Source: Nevskia ramosa DSM 11499 (lineage in GTDB: Bacteria; Pseudomonadota; Gammaproteobacteria; Nevskiales; Nevskiaceae). Taken from it: a stretch of 64,000 nucleotides of DNA. The notes under the pieces were generated by a model, which made no database searches, was not told the DNA's origin, and saw only the letters and a list, made by a program, of their open reading frames with translations. The stretch spans positions 124,001 to 188,000 of the forward strand of contig NZ_ATVI01000007.1 of the NCBI RefSeq assembly GCF_000420645.1, given 5' to 3'. Below are positions 41,030 through 50,225 of the stretch, piece by piece (within the stretch, counting starts at the first letter, position 1; every line of letters starts with the position of its first letter). Made by a program: the position numbers and the translations under genes.

Positions 41030-41772
41030 AGTTTCTGAGCCCAGCGGGTCAGGCCTTCGAGCGCGTTGTGGCGCGTCAGATCGACGACCAGCGGCGTGAT
41101 CGACACGTAGCCGTTCTCGACCGCGTGGAAATCGGTACCCGGCCCGCAGTCGGCACCGGCACCAGCGGGAGCGACCCAGTAGATCGGCCGGCCGCGCGGA
41201 TCAAGCGTCTGCTGGAAGCGTTCGGCCTTGTGGCGATGACCCAGCCGCGTCACCTCGAAGCCCTTGAGCTTGTCCCAAGGCAGGTCCGGCACATTGACGT
41301 TGAGGATGGTGTTGCCCGGAAACGGCTCCTCGCGCAGCCGCTCGACGATGCGCAAGGTCGCTTTTGCTGCAGTGTCGTAGTGCTTCGGGTTGTAGGCCGC
41401 GCAGGACACCGCCACCGCCGCAATGCCCAGATGTCGGCCTTCCATCGCCGCGGCGACAGTGCCGGAATACAAGGTGTCGTCACCCAGATTCGGACCGTTG
41501 TTGATGCCCGACACGACCATGTCCGGCGTCTGATCCAGCAGGCTCGCCAGCGCGATGTGGACGCAATCGGTCGGCGTGCCATCGACGCAGACGGTGCCAT
41601 CGGCATGCCGCTGCACGCGCAGCGGATGGAGGATGGTCAGCGAATTAGACGCAGCGCTGCGGTTGCGGTCCGGCGCGACGATATCGACGTGGTGCGCGGA
41701 CCTCAGCTGCTCGGCCAGAACCAGCAATCCGGGGGCCGTGCAGCCGTCATCGTTGGACAGAAGAATCCGCAT
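41026..41772 (-). CDS. surE: 5'/3'-nucleotidase SurE
   Basis: Metal-dependent phosphatase acting on nucleoside monophosphates. 248 residues; starts with MRILLSNDDGCTAPGL containing the Asp-Asp metal site, then APDRNRSAASNSLT and VSGINNGPNLGDDTLYSGTVAAA, all family hallmarks. First gene of surE-pcm-dedA-nlpD; divergent from smr with 60 bases between. Confidence 0.97.
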   Translation of the reverse strand: MRILLSNDDGCTAPGLLVLAEQLRSAHHVDIVAPDRNRSAASNSLTILHPLRVQRHADGTVCVDGTPTDCVHIALASLLDQTPDMVVSGINNGPNLGDDTLYSGTVAAAMEGRHLGIAAVAVSCAAYNPKHYDTAAKATLRIVERLREEPFPGNTILNVNVPDLPWDKLKGFEVTRLGHRHKAERFQQTLDPRGRPIYWVAPAGAGADCGPGTDFHAVENGYVSITPLVVDLTRHNALEGLTRWAQKL

Positions 41773-41832
41773 GGTCTTGGGTGGATCGGTAGAGCCTTAG
41801 TTTACCGATCGGCAAGCTATGATGCCGACGCC

Positions 41833-42414
41833 ATGAAGAATCCGGATTTCGATGCTGTGGACGACGACGACGCCTTCCGCTCCGCGATGTCCGGCGTGCA
41901 GCCGCGGCCAGCCTCGGACCGCGTGCCGCCGCCCCGAAAACTGCCCCCGACCAAGCCGATCCAAGCCGAGGCCGACGAGCGCGCGGTGATGGACGAACTG
42001 CTCGACTACGGCATGTTCGAGCCGGAGCTGATGGAGAGTGGCGACACCTTGAGCTATCGCGGCGACGGCCTGCAGGACACCGTCTGGCGGCGGTTGCGGC
42101 GCGGCGGTTACCGGATCCGCGCCGAACTCGATCTGCACGGCCTGAATCGCAGTGTCGCCCGCGAAGAAGTATCGCTGTTCCTCGCCGAATGCCAGAGCAA
42201 GGACGTGCGCTGCGTGCGGATCATCCACGGCAAGGGCAATCGCTCGCCGAACACCGGTCCGGTGATCAAGACCCTGCTCGACGGCTGGCTGCGCCGGCGC
42301 AATGACGTGATCGCATTCTGCTCGGCGCGGCCACATGACGGCGGCACCGGCGCGGTCTACGTGTTGATGCGCGCGGCGCCATCGAGCGCACCAGCGAACG
42401 GCTCGCGCGGCTGA
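41833..42414 (+). CDS. Smr-domain protein (putative endonuclease)
   Basis: 193 residues with a C-terminal Smr domain (about residues 95-180): ELDLHGLNRSVAREEVSLFL, VRCVRIIHGKGNRSP and a C-terminal AFCSARPHDGGTGAVYVLM, matching stand-alone SmrA-type proteins with nicking or RNA-cleaving activity. The N-terminal half is charged and probably disordered. The cyclase-SLOG gene starts five bases after its stop, so the two are probably one transcript. Confidence 0.9.
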   Translation: MKNPDFDAVDDDDAFRSAMSGVQPRPASDRVPPPRKLPPTKPIQAEADERAVMDELLDYGMFEPELMESGDTLSYRGDGLQDTVWRRLRRGGYRIRAELDLHGLNRSVAREEVSLFLAECQSKDVRCVRIIHGKGNRSPNTGPVIKTLLDGWLRRRNDVIAFCSARPHDGGTGAVYVLMRAAPSSAPANGSRG

Positions 42415-42419
42415 AGCGC

Positions 42420-44819
42420 ATGAGCCCGCGCACCCTGAGCCTGGCCCAGTGGCTGGCCGAACTGCCGAGCCGCGAGCAAGGCCATCTGCTGATCGGCGCC
42501 ACCGGCCATCTGTCGCTGTCGGTGGACGAACACGCCGCTGCAAGACAGCGTCTGACTGAGGACGCGCTGCCCGGCTTGATGGCGCGCTGCCAGCCGACCC
42601 GCGTCACCCTGCTGACCGGCCTCGCTCCGGGTGCCGACCTGCTGTTCAAGCGGGCCGCGTCCGACTGGCTGAGCAAGGCCGGCGTGCCGTTCGAGACCGT
42701 CGCCGCACTGCCGGTACCGCTCGATGTGCTGGTCGAAGACTGGATGCGCCGCCTCGACGACGAACCCGAAGTGCTGGCCCGCGACAGCATCATCAACGTC
42801 CGCGAGGCGCTGCAGGAGCAGCTGGAACGCTGCTCGGTAATCGTCGATCTGCTGCCTGATCCCGATGCCGCGCGGCGGCTGCCCGATCCGACCTTTCGCC
42901 AGCAGCAGTACCGTCGTCTCGCCGCCTGCCTGGCCGAGCAGTCCGATGTGCTGGTCGCGATCCAGCGGCCGGGGCACGCGCCGCTGCCCGGCGGCACCAC
43001 CGAAGTCATCGAATGGCGCCAGCATCCGTCGCGGATTCCGCTGCCCTGGTCGACGCTGCGCTACCGCCGCCCCGCTGACAGCGGGCGGGCGCTGCTGGTC
43101 ATCGATCCGACGCCAGGCGAAGGCCTGCCGGAAGACCCGCTGACTGCCGCGCTGGCGCTCTGCCATCGCGCCTTCAAGGCCGGCAACTATCTGCTCTGCC
43201 ACGACCTGGCCCGGCAGGCGCAAGGCGAAGGCCTGCACGATCGCCAGCTCGACTACATCGCCCTGCTATCGCTGGCCAACGCCGGCAGCACCCAGCTGGC
43301 GATGCGCCGCTATCGCGAGCTGGCGATCGTCGACGAGCCGGACCTGGAGGAATGGCTGGCGCTCGGCGGCCGGCTGTACAAGGACCTGGCGCTCGCTTCC
43401 CGCGGCGATCGTGCGCGCGAACTGTTCGAACGCGCCGGCCGCGTCTACCAGGTGGCCTTCGATCGCACCGGCGGCTTCTTTCCCGGCATCAACGCCGCCT
43501 CGATGCTGATGCTCGGTGGCTGTCGCGAGGAAGCTGTGGCGCTAGCGGCCAAGGTGCTCGACTGCCTGCGCAAACCACCGGATTCCGAAACCTCGGCGTA
43601 CTACCAGCAGGTGACCGAAGCGGAAGCCTCACTGCTGCTCGGCGACATGGTGCGCGCCCAAATGGCACTGACCAGCGCCGACGCCTTGCTGCGCGGCAAC
43701 GTCAACGTCCGCAGCCGCACCGTGACCCAGCTCCAACTGCTCTGCCGCCATCTCGGTTGCAGTGACAGCCTGACCCATCTGCTCAGCCTGGCACCGGTCT
43801 ACTACGTGCCTCGACCGCTGCCGCCGAACCTGTCGGCGGATGCCTTTCCATCGGCGGCCTCGGTGGTCTACGGCGGCCTGTCGAATCCCGACGATCTCGC
43901 CATCGCCGAGCAGTTCCTGCAGCGCGGCATCCGCATTCATCTGGTCTTGCCGACCACGCGCTCCCAGCTGATCGAACGCTGGCAGCGCAACCACGGCAGC
44001 ACGATCAGCACCCGCCTGATCCGCTGCCTGGAAGACGTCGCCGAGTGTTCCGTGGCGCAGGGCTTTCTCGACGACGAGACCGACTGGTGCGCGGCCTACG
44101 TCTCGGCCACCGCCTGCGGCCTGTCCCGGCTCGCGGCGCAGCGGCTCGGGTGCCGCTGGCGAGTGCTCGGCGATGACGCAAACGAAGATCGCGGCGATGC
44201 CGTCGGAGCCGCCTGGGTTCGGCAACTCGATCAACCCGGCCAGGCCTCGACGGCGCCCGACGGCACCCCAGTGCTACGCCGTTTCGTCGGCACCCTGTTC
44301 GCCGATTTCGCTGGCTACAGCCGCCTGGCCGAACATGAGCTGACGGCGTTCCAGTCGCTGATGATCAAGGGCATTGCCGACGTGCTGAGGCCGCATGCCG
44401 AACACATCCTGCTGCAGCACACCTGGGGCGACGCCGTACACATTGTCACCGACGATGCCGCGACCGTCGCTACCGTGGCCGCCGATATCCATGCGATCGT
44501 CGACCGCGTTCGCCCGACCCTCGGCGGCATGCTCGGCAAGCTCGAACTGCGGCTGTCGGCTCACTACGCGCCGGTGCACGAGGGGCTGGACGCCGTCGAA
44601 GGCACGACCACCTACTTCGGCTCCCAGCTGTCGTTCGCGGCGAGAGTCGAGCCGGTCACCCCGCCCGGCATGATCTTCGTCACCGAAGCCTTCGCCGCCC
44701 GCCTGGCACTCGAAGCCCCGGAACGCTTCGCCACCGAATACGCCGGCGAAATCGAACTGGCCAAGCGCTACGGCAAGTACCGCCTGTATTCGCTGCGCCG
44801 CGGCGACCTGCTGATCTAA
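42420..44819 (+). CDS. SLOG - TRAFs-binding TPR - SLOG-like - class III cyclase signalling protein
   Basis: 799 residues, no signal peptide or membrane helix. Residues about 20-240: Rossmann-like SLOG domain (LLIGATGHLSLS, LLTGLAPGADLLFKRAA, GGTTEVIEW). About 245-395: TPR-like TRAFs-binding (DUF4071-type) domain (LGGRLYKDLAL, YQVAFDRTGGFFPGINAASML). About 430-600: second degenerate SLOG-like region (GLSNPDDLAIAEQFLQRGIRIHLVLP). 620-799: class III cyclase with both metal Asp (Asp629 in FADFAGYS, Asp671 in WGDAV) and Arg742, but the purine Lys is His667 and the catalytic Asn is Ser738. Activity or nucleotide preference may therefore be altered. The reading suggests a nucleotide-sensing switch; function unknown. 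Confidence 0.85.
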   Translation: MSPRTLSLAQWLAELPSREQGHLLIGATGHLSLSVDEHAAARQRLTEDALPGLMARCQPTRVTLLTGLAPGADLLFKRAASDWLSKAGVPFETVAALPVPLDVLVEDWMRRLDDEPEVLARDSIINVREALQEQLERCSVIVDLLPDPDAARRLPDPTFRQQQYRRLAACLAEQSDVLVAIQRPGHAPLPGGTTEVIEWRQHPSRIPLPWSTLRYRRPADSGRALLVIDPTPGEGLPEDPLTAALALCHRAFKAGNYLLCHDLARQAQGEGLHDRQLDYIALLSLANAGSTQLAMRRYRELAIVDEPDLEEWLALGGRLYKDLALASRGDRARELFERAGRVYQVAFDRTGGFFPGINAASMLMLGGCREEAVALAAKVLDCLRKPPDSETSAYYQQVTEAEASLLLGDMVRAQMALTSADALLRGNVNVRSRTVTQLQLLCRHLGCSDSLTHLLSLAPVYYVPRPLPPNLSADAFPSAASVVYGGLSNPDDLAIAEQFLQRGIRIHLVLPTTRSQLIERWQRNHGSTISTRLIRCLEDVAECSVAQGFLDDETDWCAAYVSATACGLSRLAAQRLGCRWRVLGDDANEDRGDAVGAAWVRQLDQPGQASTAPDGTPVLRRFVGTLFADFAGYSRLAEHELTAFQSLMIKGIADVLRPHAEHILLQHTWGDAVHIVTDDAATVATVAADIHAIVDRVRPTLGGMLGKLELRLSAHYAPVHEGLDAVEGTTTYFGSQLSFAARVEPVTPPGMIFVTEAFAARLALEAPERFATEYAGEIELAKRYGKYRLYSLRRGDLLI

Positions 44820-44859
44820 AAAATTGGGGTGAGATACAGATTAATTCCGAGCGTTCAGC

Positions 44860-46668
44860 CTAGCGGCCGCGCAGGAACAAGCGATCCAGCGCATCGGCAT
44901 CGATCTGCACCCAGGTCGGCCGGCCGTGATTGCACTGGCCGGCATTTGGCGTCTGCTCCATGTCGCGCAGCAGCGCGTCCATTTCCGGCACTGTCAGCCG
45001 CCGATTGGCCTTGATCGCGGCGCGGCAGGCGATGTCGGCGAGGATGCGGTGCTGCGCATCGAGCGCCTCGTTGAAGTGCTCGGCACTTTCGGCATCATCG
45101 GCACCGCCGCAAAGCGTGCGTAGCAGTGCGGCAAGATCGGCCTTGATCAGCAGCGCCGGCACTGCGCGCACTGTGATCGATTCAGGGCCGGCGCGATCGA
45201 GGATCAGGCCAAAGCGGCGCAGCGATTCGAACTGCGCTTCGAGCTGATCAGCCTCCGCGCCACCGACCCGGATGACTTCCGGCAGCAACAGCCGCTGCGA
45301 AGCGATGCCGTCCGCTGCCAGCTGCAGCTTGAGGCGTTCGTACAGCACTCGCTCGTGCGCGGCATGAGCGTCGACCAGCACCAGGCCGTGACGGTTCTCG
45401 GCCAGCACGAAGACGCCACGGATCTGCGCGATCGCCCGGCCCAGCGGCGCGTCTTCTGTCGCGTTCAGCGCGGCAGGCATTTCCGGTTCGGCAAACCCAG
45501 CGCGATACAGCGGCCAGGCCGAGCCGGACGCGCCGGAGGCTTCGCGCACCGGCCATGACGGCGTCGATACATTGCGCCCATAGCTCAGCGGCACGCTGCT
45601 CTGTACGGGATCAGGCGTGCTGAACGCGGGCGCCTCGAACTCGACGCGATGATGCTGGCCCGGCTCTGGCCGGATGCGGCGCAGTAGCTGGTGCACGGCG
45701 CCGAACAGGAAATCGTGGACCACCGAGGCATCGCGGAAGCGCACTTCGGTCTTCTGCGGATGAACGTTGACATCGACCCGCGCCGGATCGAGTTCCAGGA
45801 ACAGCACGAAGGCTGGATGACGCTGCGAGTGCATCACGTCGTGATAGGCGCGGCGCAGCGCGTGGGCGAGCAGCTTGTCGCGCACGTTGCGGCCGTTGAC
45901 GTAGAGGAACTGCAGATCGGCCTGGGCGCGGCCGAAGCTCGGCAACGCCACCCAGCCCCAGAGCCGCAGGCCCAGCCGCTGCTCATCGATGGTCACCGCA
46001 TTGGCCAGAAACTCGTCGCCGCAGACAGCAGCGATACGCGCCGCGCGTGCCGTATCGCCTTCGGCCTGGGCCAGTTCGAAGCTGCGCCGGCCGTTGTGGC
46101 TCAGGCGCAGACGCAGATCGAAGCGTGTCAGCGCCAGCCGTCGCAGCGCCTGATCGACATGGCGGAACTCGGTGCCTTCCGCCTTCATGAACTTGCGCCG
46201 CGCTGGCGTGTTGAAGAACAGGTCGCGCACTTCGATGGTGGTGCCCGGCGGATGTGCCGCCGGCTGCGGACTGCCGTCATCGAGCAGACCACTGCCGGCC
46301 ACTTTCCAGCCGTGCTGATCGATCTCGCGGCGCGAGGTCAGCGCCAGTCGCGATACCGACAGGATGCTCGGCAGCGCTTCGCCGCGGAAGCCGAAGCTGG
46401 CGACCCGTTCGAGATCGTCGAGCAGGCTGATCTTGCTGGTCGCGTGCCGCGTCAGTGCCAGCGCCAGCTGGTCGCGAGCGATGCCGCCACCATCGTCACG
46501 GACCCGGATCAGGTTCAAGCCACCGGCTTCGAGTTCGACCTCGATTGCGCAAGCACCGGCATCAAGACTGTTCTCGACCAGTTCCTTGACCACGGTCGCC
46601 GGCCGCTCGACCACTTCGCCGGCGGCGATCTGATTGATGAGCTGCTCGGGGAGGACCTGGATCGTCAC
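44860..46668 (-). CDS. mutL: DNA mismatch repair protein MutL
   Basis: GHKL ATPase coordinating mismatch repair. About 602 residues: N-terminal ATPase with ELVENSLDAGA, DDGGGI and GFRGEALPSI; C-terminal dimerisation domain carrying DAHAAHERVLYE, a DxHA(x)2E(x)4E metal motif, and CNHGRP. These indicate an endonuclease-type MutL as in Pseudomonas, rather than the MutH-dependent E. coli type. The GTG at 46668 gives the standard N terminus (VTIQVLPEQLINQIAAGEVV); the TTG at 46695 would add nine residues. Confidence 0.95.
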   Translation of the reverse strand: MTIQVLPEQLINQIAAGEVVERPATVVKELVENSLDAGACAIEVELEAGGLNLIRVRDDGGGIARDQLALALTRHATSKISLLDDLERVASFGFRGEALPSILSVSRLALTSRREIDQHGWKVAGSGLLDDGSPQPAAHPPGTTIEVRDLFFNTPARRKFMKAEGTEFRHVDQALRRLALTRFDLRLRLSHNGRRSFELAQAEGDTARAARIAAVCGDEFLANAVTIDEQRLGLRLWGWVALPSFGRAQADLQFLYVNGRNVRDKLLAHALRRAYHDVMHSQRHPAFVLFLELDPARVDVNVHPQKTEVRFRDASVVHDFLFGAVHQLLRRIRPEPGQHHRVEFEAPAFSTPDPVQSSVPLSYGRNVSTPSWPVREASGASGSAWPLYRAGFAEPEMPAALNATEDAPLGRAIAQIRGVFVLAENRHGLVLVDAHAAHERVLYERLKLQLAADGIASQRLLLPEVIRVGGAEADQLEAQFESLRRFGLILDRAGPESITVRAVPALLIKADLAALLRTLCGGADDAESAEHFNEALDAQHRILADIACRAAIKANRRLTVPEMDALLRDMEQTPNAGQCNHGRPTWVQIDADALDRLFLRGR

Positions 46669-46703
46669 GGCTACGGCCTTGAGGGAAGGCGGCAAGCTTA
46701 ATG

Positions 46704-46728
46704 AAAACGGCCTCGCGAGGAGGCCGTT
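46704..46728 (-). terminator. hairpin terminator after amiC
   Basis: A 9-bp stem (46706-46714 with 46720-46728), 5-base loop, and a short T run on the minus strand. It lies between amiC and mutL and would reduce but perhaps not abolish read-through into mutL. Confidence 0.55.
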
Positions 46729-46756
46729 GATTTGCAGCGTAGAGGGACGGAAGCGG

Positions 46757-48121
46757 CTAGCGCTTCAGACGCACCTGCACCGCTTTCGCCTTGCCCTGCG
46801 CCGGAGCAGCGGCCTGTGGCGGTTCGTTGACCGCGATCTGCTGCGGCCGGTAGCGAGCGAAATAGCTGCGCACGCCTTCGAAGATCGACTGCGCCATCTT
46901 GTCCTGGTAGTCCGCGTCGCCGAGCAGTTTCTCCTCGCGCGGATTGCTGATGAACGCGGTTTCGACCAACACCGAAGGGATATCCGGCGACTTCAGCACC
47001 ATGAAGCCGGCCTGCTGCACTTCCGCCTTCTGCAGGCGATTGATGCGGCCCATCGAACTCAGCATGCGGCCGCCGAGATCGAAGCTGGCTTCCATCGTCG
47101 CGCCCTGCGAGATGTCGATCAGCACCGCGGCGACATTGTCGTCCTGCTTCTGCAAGGCGACGCCGCCAACCAGATCCGCCGCGTTCTCGTGATTGGCGAT
47201 CCAGCGCGCCTGCTCGCTCGACGCGCCGCGCTCGGACAGCACGTAGACCGCCGAACCCTGCATGCCGCGATCTTCGGTGGCATTGGCATGGATCGACACG
47301 AACAGATCGGCATCGACCTGACGCGCTCTCACCGTGCGAGTCCGCAGTTCGATGAAGGTATCGCTGTCGCGGGTCAGCACCGCGCGCATGCCAGGCTGAT
47401 CGTCGATCTTCTTCTTCAGCTTGCGGGCGATCGCCAGGGTCACGTCCTTTTCGCGCAGGCCGCCGAGGCCGATCGCTCCCGGATCGGTACCGCCGTGCCC
47501 GGCATCGACGGCGATGACGATTTCCTTCTCCGACACCCGGAAGCGGCCATTGGCGCGGGGCGCAACGAGCGGCGCGGATTCGGCCGTCGACGCAGCGACG
47601 GTCTGCACCTGGATCGGTGCAACGGCCGGTGCTGGTGGCTGCACGACCGGCGTCGGGTTCAAGGCCGGCGTCGCGGGTGCCGTGGCAACAATGCCGAGCG
47701 CCGGGCTGACCACCGGTGCCGGCAGTACGCGGACTGCGCCGGGCGTCTTCGGAATCAGGTCGACGATCAGCCGATAACCGTAGCCACCGTCGGGCTGCAG
47801 GCCGAAGGAATGCGGCAGGACTTTCTCGCTGACATCGAGCACCACGCGCAGACCCTTCTCGCGCGGACCAGTGCGCAATGCCTTGATCAGGCCAGCGCCG
47901 GCACCGCTCGAGGGCAGCGCGGTGCCGCGATGAGCATCGGAGAAATCGATGACCACGCGATCAGGATTGGCGAGGGTGAAAACCTTCGGCGTGGTTTCGG
48001 CGTCGAGATCGAAGACCACACGCGTCGAGTCCGGGCCGTCGAGCAGGCGCAGCTCGCGCAGCTCGGTCGCGGCGGCAGCCTGCGCGGTCAGCAGCAACAA
48101 AAATCCGGTCAATGCGCGCAT
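46757..48121 (-). CDS. amiC: N-acetylmuramoyl-L-alanine amidase (AmiB/AmiC type)
   Basis: Periplasmic zinc amidase that cleaves septal peptidoglycan. 454 residues: signal peptide (LTGFLLLLTAQAAAA), AMIN localisation domain (about residues 20-125), Pro/Ala linker, and Amidase_3 domain with IVIAVDAGHGGTDPGAIG, FVSIHANA and the catalytic Glu in VLVETAFISNPREEKLL. It is downstream of tsaE and upstream of mutL, as amiB is in E. coli. The 115-base gap to tsaE holds a candidate promoter. The symbol amiB would fit the position equally well. Confidence 0.94.
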   Translation of the reverse strand: MRALTGFLLLLTAQAAAATELRELRLLDGPDSTRVVFDLDAETTPKVFTLANPDRVVIDFSDAHRGTALPSSGAGAGLIKALRTGPREKGLRVVLDVSEKVLPHSFGLQPDGGYGYRLIVDLIPKTPGAVRVLPAPVVSPALGIVATAPATPALNPTPVVQPPAPAVAPIQVQTVAASTAESAPLVAPRANGRFRVSEKEIVIAVDAGHGGTDPGAIGLGGLREKDVTLAIARKLKKKIDDQPGMRAVLTRDSDTFIELRTRTVRARQVDADLFVSIHANATEDRGMQGSAVYVLSERGASSEQARWIANHENAADLVGGVALQKQDDNVAAVLIDISQGATMEASFDLGGRMLSSMGRINRLQKAEVQQAGFMVLKSPDIPSVLVETAFISNPREEKLLGDADYQDKMAQSIFEGVRSYFARYRPQQIAVNEPPQAAAPAQGKAKAVQVRLKR

Positions 48122-48150
48122 GAAGCCCCATCGGGGTCGATCAAAGCCAG

Positions 48151-48209
48151 AAGATACGGCTTGACGGCCGTGACTTCAACAGATTTCGAAGAAATTTCGT
48201 ATCGAAATC
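48151..48209 (-). promoter_or_regulatory. candidate amiC promoter with adjacent inverted repeat
   Basis: On the minus strand, TTGAAG (48179-48174) and TATCTT (48156-48151) are 17 bases apart, a reasonable sigma-70 promoter about 30 bases before amiC. Just upstream lies an 8-bp inverted repeat, GATTTCGA (48182-48189) and TCGAAATC (48202-48209), with a 12-base spacer, placed where a regulator could bind. Confidence 0.35.
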
Positions 48210-48236
48210 AGTGCTTAGTACCAACTATCTCATGCT

Positions 48237-48719
48237 CTATCGCAAGTTCGGCACGATTTCCGGCCAGCGCGCGGCGATCAACGGCCATTCCGCCGTCGTT
48301 TCAAGCTCGGCCAAGCGGCCTTCACCATCGGCCGACAGCCGTACGACGAGGCTCGCCGGCGGCAGAAAACCAGTGCCGCATTCCGGCCATTCGACCAGCC
48401 ACCAGCAGCGTGACGGCGCGTAATCGTCGAGGCCCAGACCTTCGAGTTCATCCGGATGTTTCAAGCGATACAGGTCCATGTGCAGCAGATCCTGATCGCC
48501 GATCCGGTAGGGCTCGATCAGCGTGTACGTAGGGCTGCGAATGCTGCCGCTGACGCCGAGCGAGCGTAGAAAACCCCGTGCCAGCGTGGTCTTGCCGGCA
48601 CCGAGCGTGCCCTGCAGGTAGATCACCCCGCCCGGCCGCGACGTGGTCTCGGCGGCGAGTCGCGCACCGAGCGCTTCGGTCGCGGCATCGTCAGCCAGCT
48701 TGATCGTCAGACAGCTCAT
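48237..48719 (-). CDS. tsaE: tRNA threonylcarbamoyladenosine biosynthesis ATPase TsaE
   Basis: ATPase of the TsaBDE complex that makes t6A37 on ANN-decoding tRNAs. 160 residues with Walker A (LQGTLGAGKTTLARGFLRSLG), SPTYTLIEPY, and the acidic MDLYRL and EWPE segments of the family. It overlaps nnrD by four bases, as in the conserved yjeF-tsaE-amiB-mutL cluster. Confidence 0.96.
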   Translation of the reverse strand: MSCLTIKLADDAATEALGARLAAETTSRPGGVIYLQGTLGAGKTTLARGFLRSLGVSGSIRSPTYTLIEPYRIGDQDLLHMDLYRLKHPDELEGLGLDDYAPSRCWWLVEWPECGTGFLPPASLVVRLSADGEGRLAELETTAEWPLIAARWPEIVPNLR

Positions 48720-50212
48720 GGATTGACCTGCGCACGCAGCGCGTCGACTACATCGGAAGCAATCAGCCCACGCTCACCGCCTGCAATCGCCACGGCATCA
48801 CCGGCTCTGGCATGCGCCGTCACCGCCGCCGCTGCGGCAATGCCTAACGGCAAACCCTGGGCGAGAAACGCAGCGCCGATACCGGTCAGCACATCGCCCA
48901 TGCCACCGACGCCCATGCCCGGATTGCCATAAGGACAAATCCGCAGAACTTCACCATCCGCAATCAGGCTGCCCGCGCCTTTCAGCACCACTACTCCTCC
49001 ATAGCGCGCCTGCAGTGCTTGTACGGCAGCAATTCGATCCCGCTGAACAGCAGCGGTGCTGCAGCCGAGCAGGCGGCCGGCTTCGCCTGGATGGGGCGTC
49101 AGCAGCCAGTCATCACGTCGATGAGGCGACGCTTGTTGCGCGAGCAGGTTCAACGCGTCGGCATCGACCACCGTCGGCAGCGCTGCTGCTACTGTCACAT
49201 CGAACATCACCCGGCTCCAGTCGTCGGTACCCAGCCCGGGACCGACCGCGATGACGTCGGCGCGGGCGATCAGCGTTGCCAGTGCTTCCGGCGATTCGAT
49301 GCCGCGCACCATCAGGTCAGGCTGCGCGGCCGCCAGAAGCTGCGCATGGGCGGCGCGGGTCGCGATGGTCACCAGGCCGGCGCCAGCACGGAGCGCGGCT
49401 CGACCGGCGAGCAGGATCGCGCCGAGCATGCCGTGGTCTCCGCCGATCAGCAGCACATGGCCGTGATCGCCCTTGTGGCCGGTGCGGCTGCGGCGCGGCA
49501 GCCAGCGGCGAAGATGCGAGGCGTCGATGCGTTCAGCGATCGGGATCAGACCGTCGTGGACGTGCTCCGGCACGTCCAACGTCGCCAGTTCCACATGGCC
49601 GGCGAAGGCAGGCCCTTGGCCGGTCAACAAGCCGATCTTCTGCGCGATGAAGGTCACCGTCAGATCAGCATTGATCACCTTGCCCGGCACATGCCCGGTA
49701 TCGGCGATCAGACCGGACGGAATATCGAGCGCCAGCACTGCAACACCGTTCGCATGCGCGGCATTGGCCGCGACGATGGCATCCGCGGTCTCGCCTTCCA
49801 GCGCTCGGCTCAGGCCGACGCCGTACAGCGCGTCGACGATCAGATCGGCCACCAGCAGCGCCTCGGCAGACGTGGCCGACCAGCGTTCGACGGCACCAAC
49901 CGCCAGCCAGGCTGCGCGCGCCGTCAGTGCATCGCCACGACGCGGCAAGTCTTCGCATTCGAGCACTTGCACCGTGCAGCCATCAGCTATAGCGAGACGC
50001 GCGAGTTCATAGCCGTCACCGCCGTTGTTGCCGGGCCCACAGAGAACGGTGACAGCTCTGAGCTCCGGCCAGCGCCCCCGGGCAGCCCGCCATGCGGCCA
50101 GTGCGGCGCGCTGCATGAGTGTGAAACCGGGGATCCCGCAGTCCTCGATCGCGCGCCGGTCCAGTTCGCGCACCTGGGCTGCGGAATACAATCGCGCCGC
50201 AATGTTTTCCAT
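48716..50212 (-). CDS. nnrD: bifunctional NAD(P)H-hydrate epimerase / ADP-dependent dehydratase
   Basis: Repairs hydrated NAD(P)H. 498 residues: N-terminal YjeF epimerase domain (YSAAQVRELDRRAIEDCGIPG, CGPGNNGGDGYELARLA) and C-terminal carbohydrate-kinase-like dehydratase domain (GHKGDHGHVLLIGGDHGMLGA, LTPHPGEAGRLLG, GMGDVLTGIGAAFLAQG). The length is that of the fused NnrDE (YjeF) form. It is divergent from queG with only 13 bases between start codons, so the promoters must lie within the opposite coding sequences. Confidence 0.96.
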   Translation of the reverse strand: MENIAARLYSAAQVRELDRRAIEDCGIPGFTLMQRAALAAWRAARGRWPELRAVTVLCGPGNNGGDGYELARLAIADGCTVQVLECEDLPRRGDALTARAAWLAVGAVERWSATSAEALLVADLIVDALYGVGLSRALEGETADAIVAANAAHANGVAVLALDIPSGLIADTGHVPGKVINADLTVTFIAQKIGLLTGQGPAFAGHVELATLDVPEHVHDGLIPIAERIDASHLRRWLPRRSRTGHKGDHGHVLLIGGDHGMLGAILLAGRAALRAGAGLVTIATRAAHAQLLAAAQPDLMVRGIESPEALATLIARADVIAVGPGLGTDDWSRVMFDVTVAAALPTVVDADALNLLAQQASPHRRDDWLLTPHPGEAGRLLGCSTAAVQRDRIAAVQALQARYGGVVVLKGAGSLIADGEVLRICPYGNPGMGVGGMGDVLTGIGAAFLAQGLPLGIAAAAAVTAHARAGDAVAIAGGERGLIASDVVDALRAQVNP

Positions 50213-50225
50213 GCCGCCAGTATAA

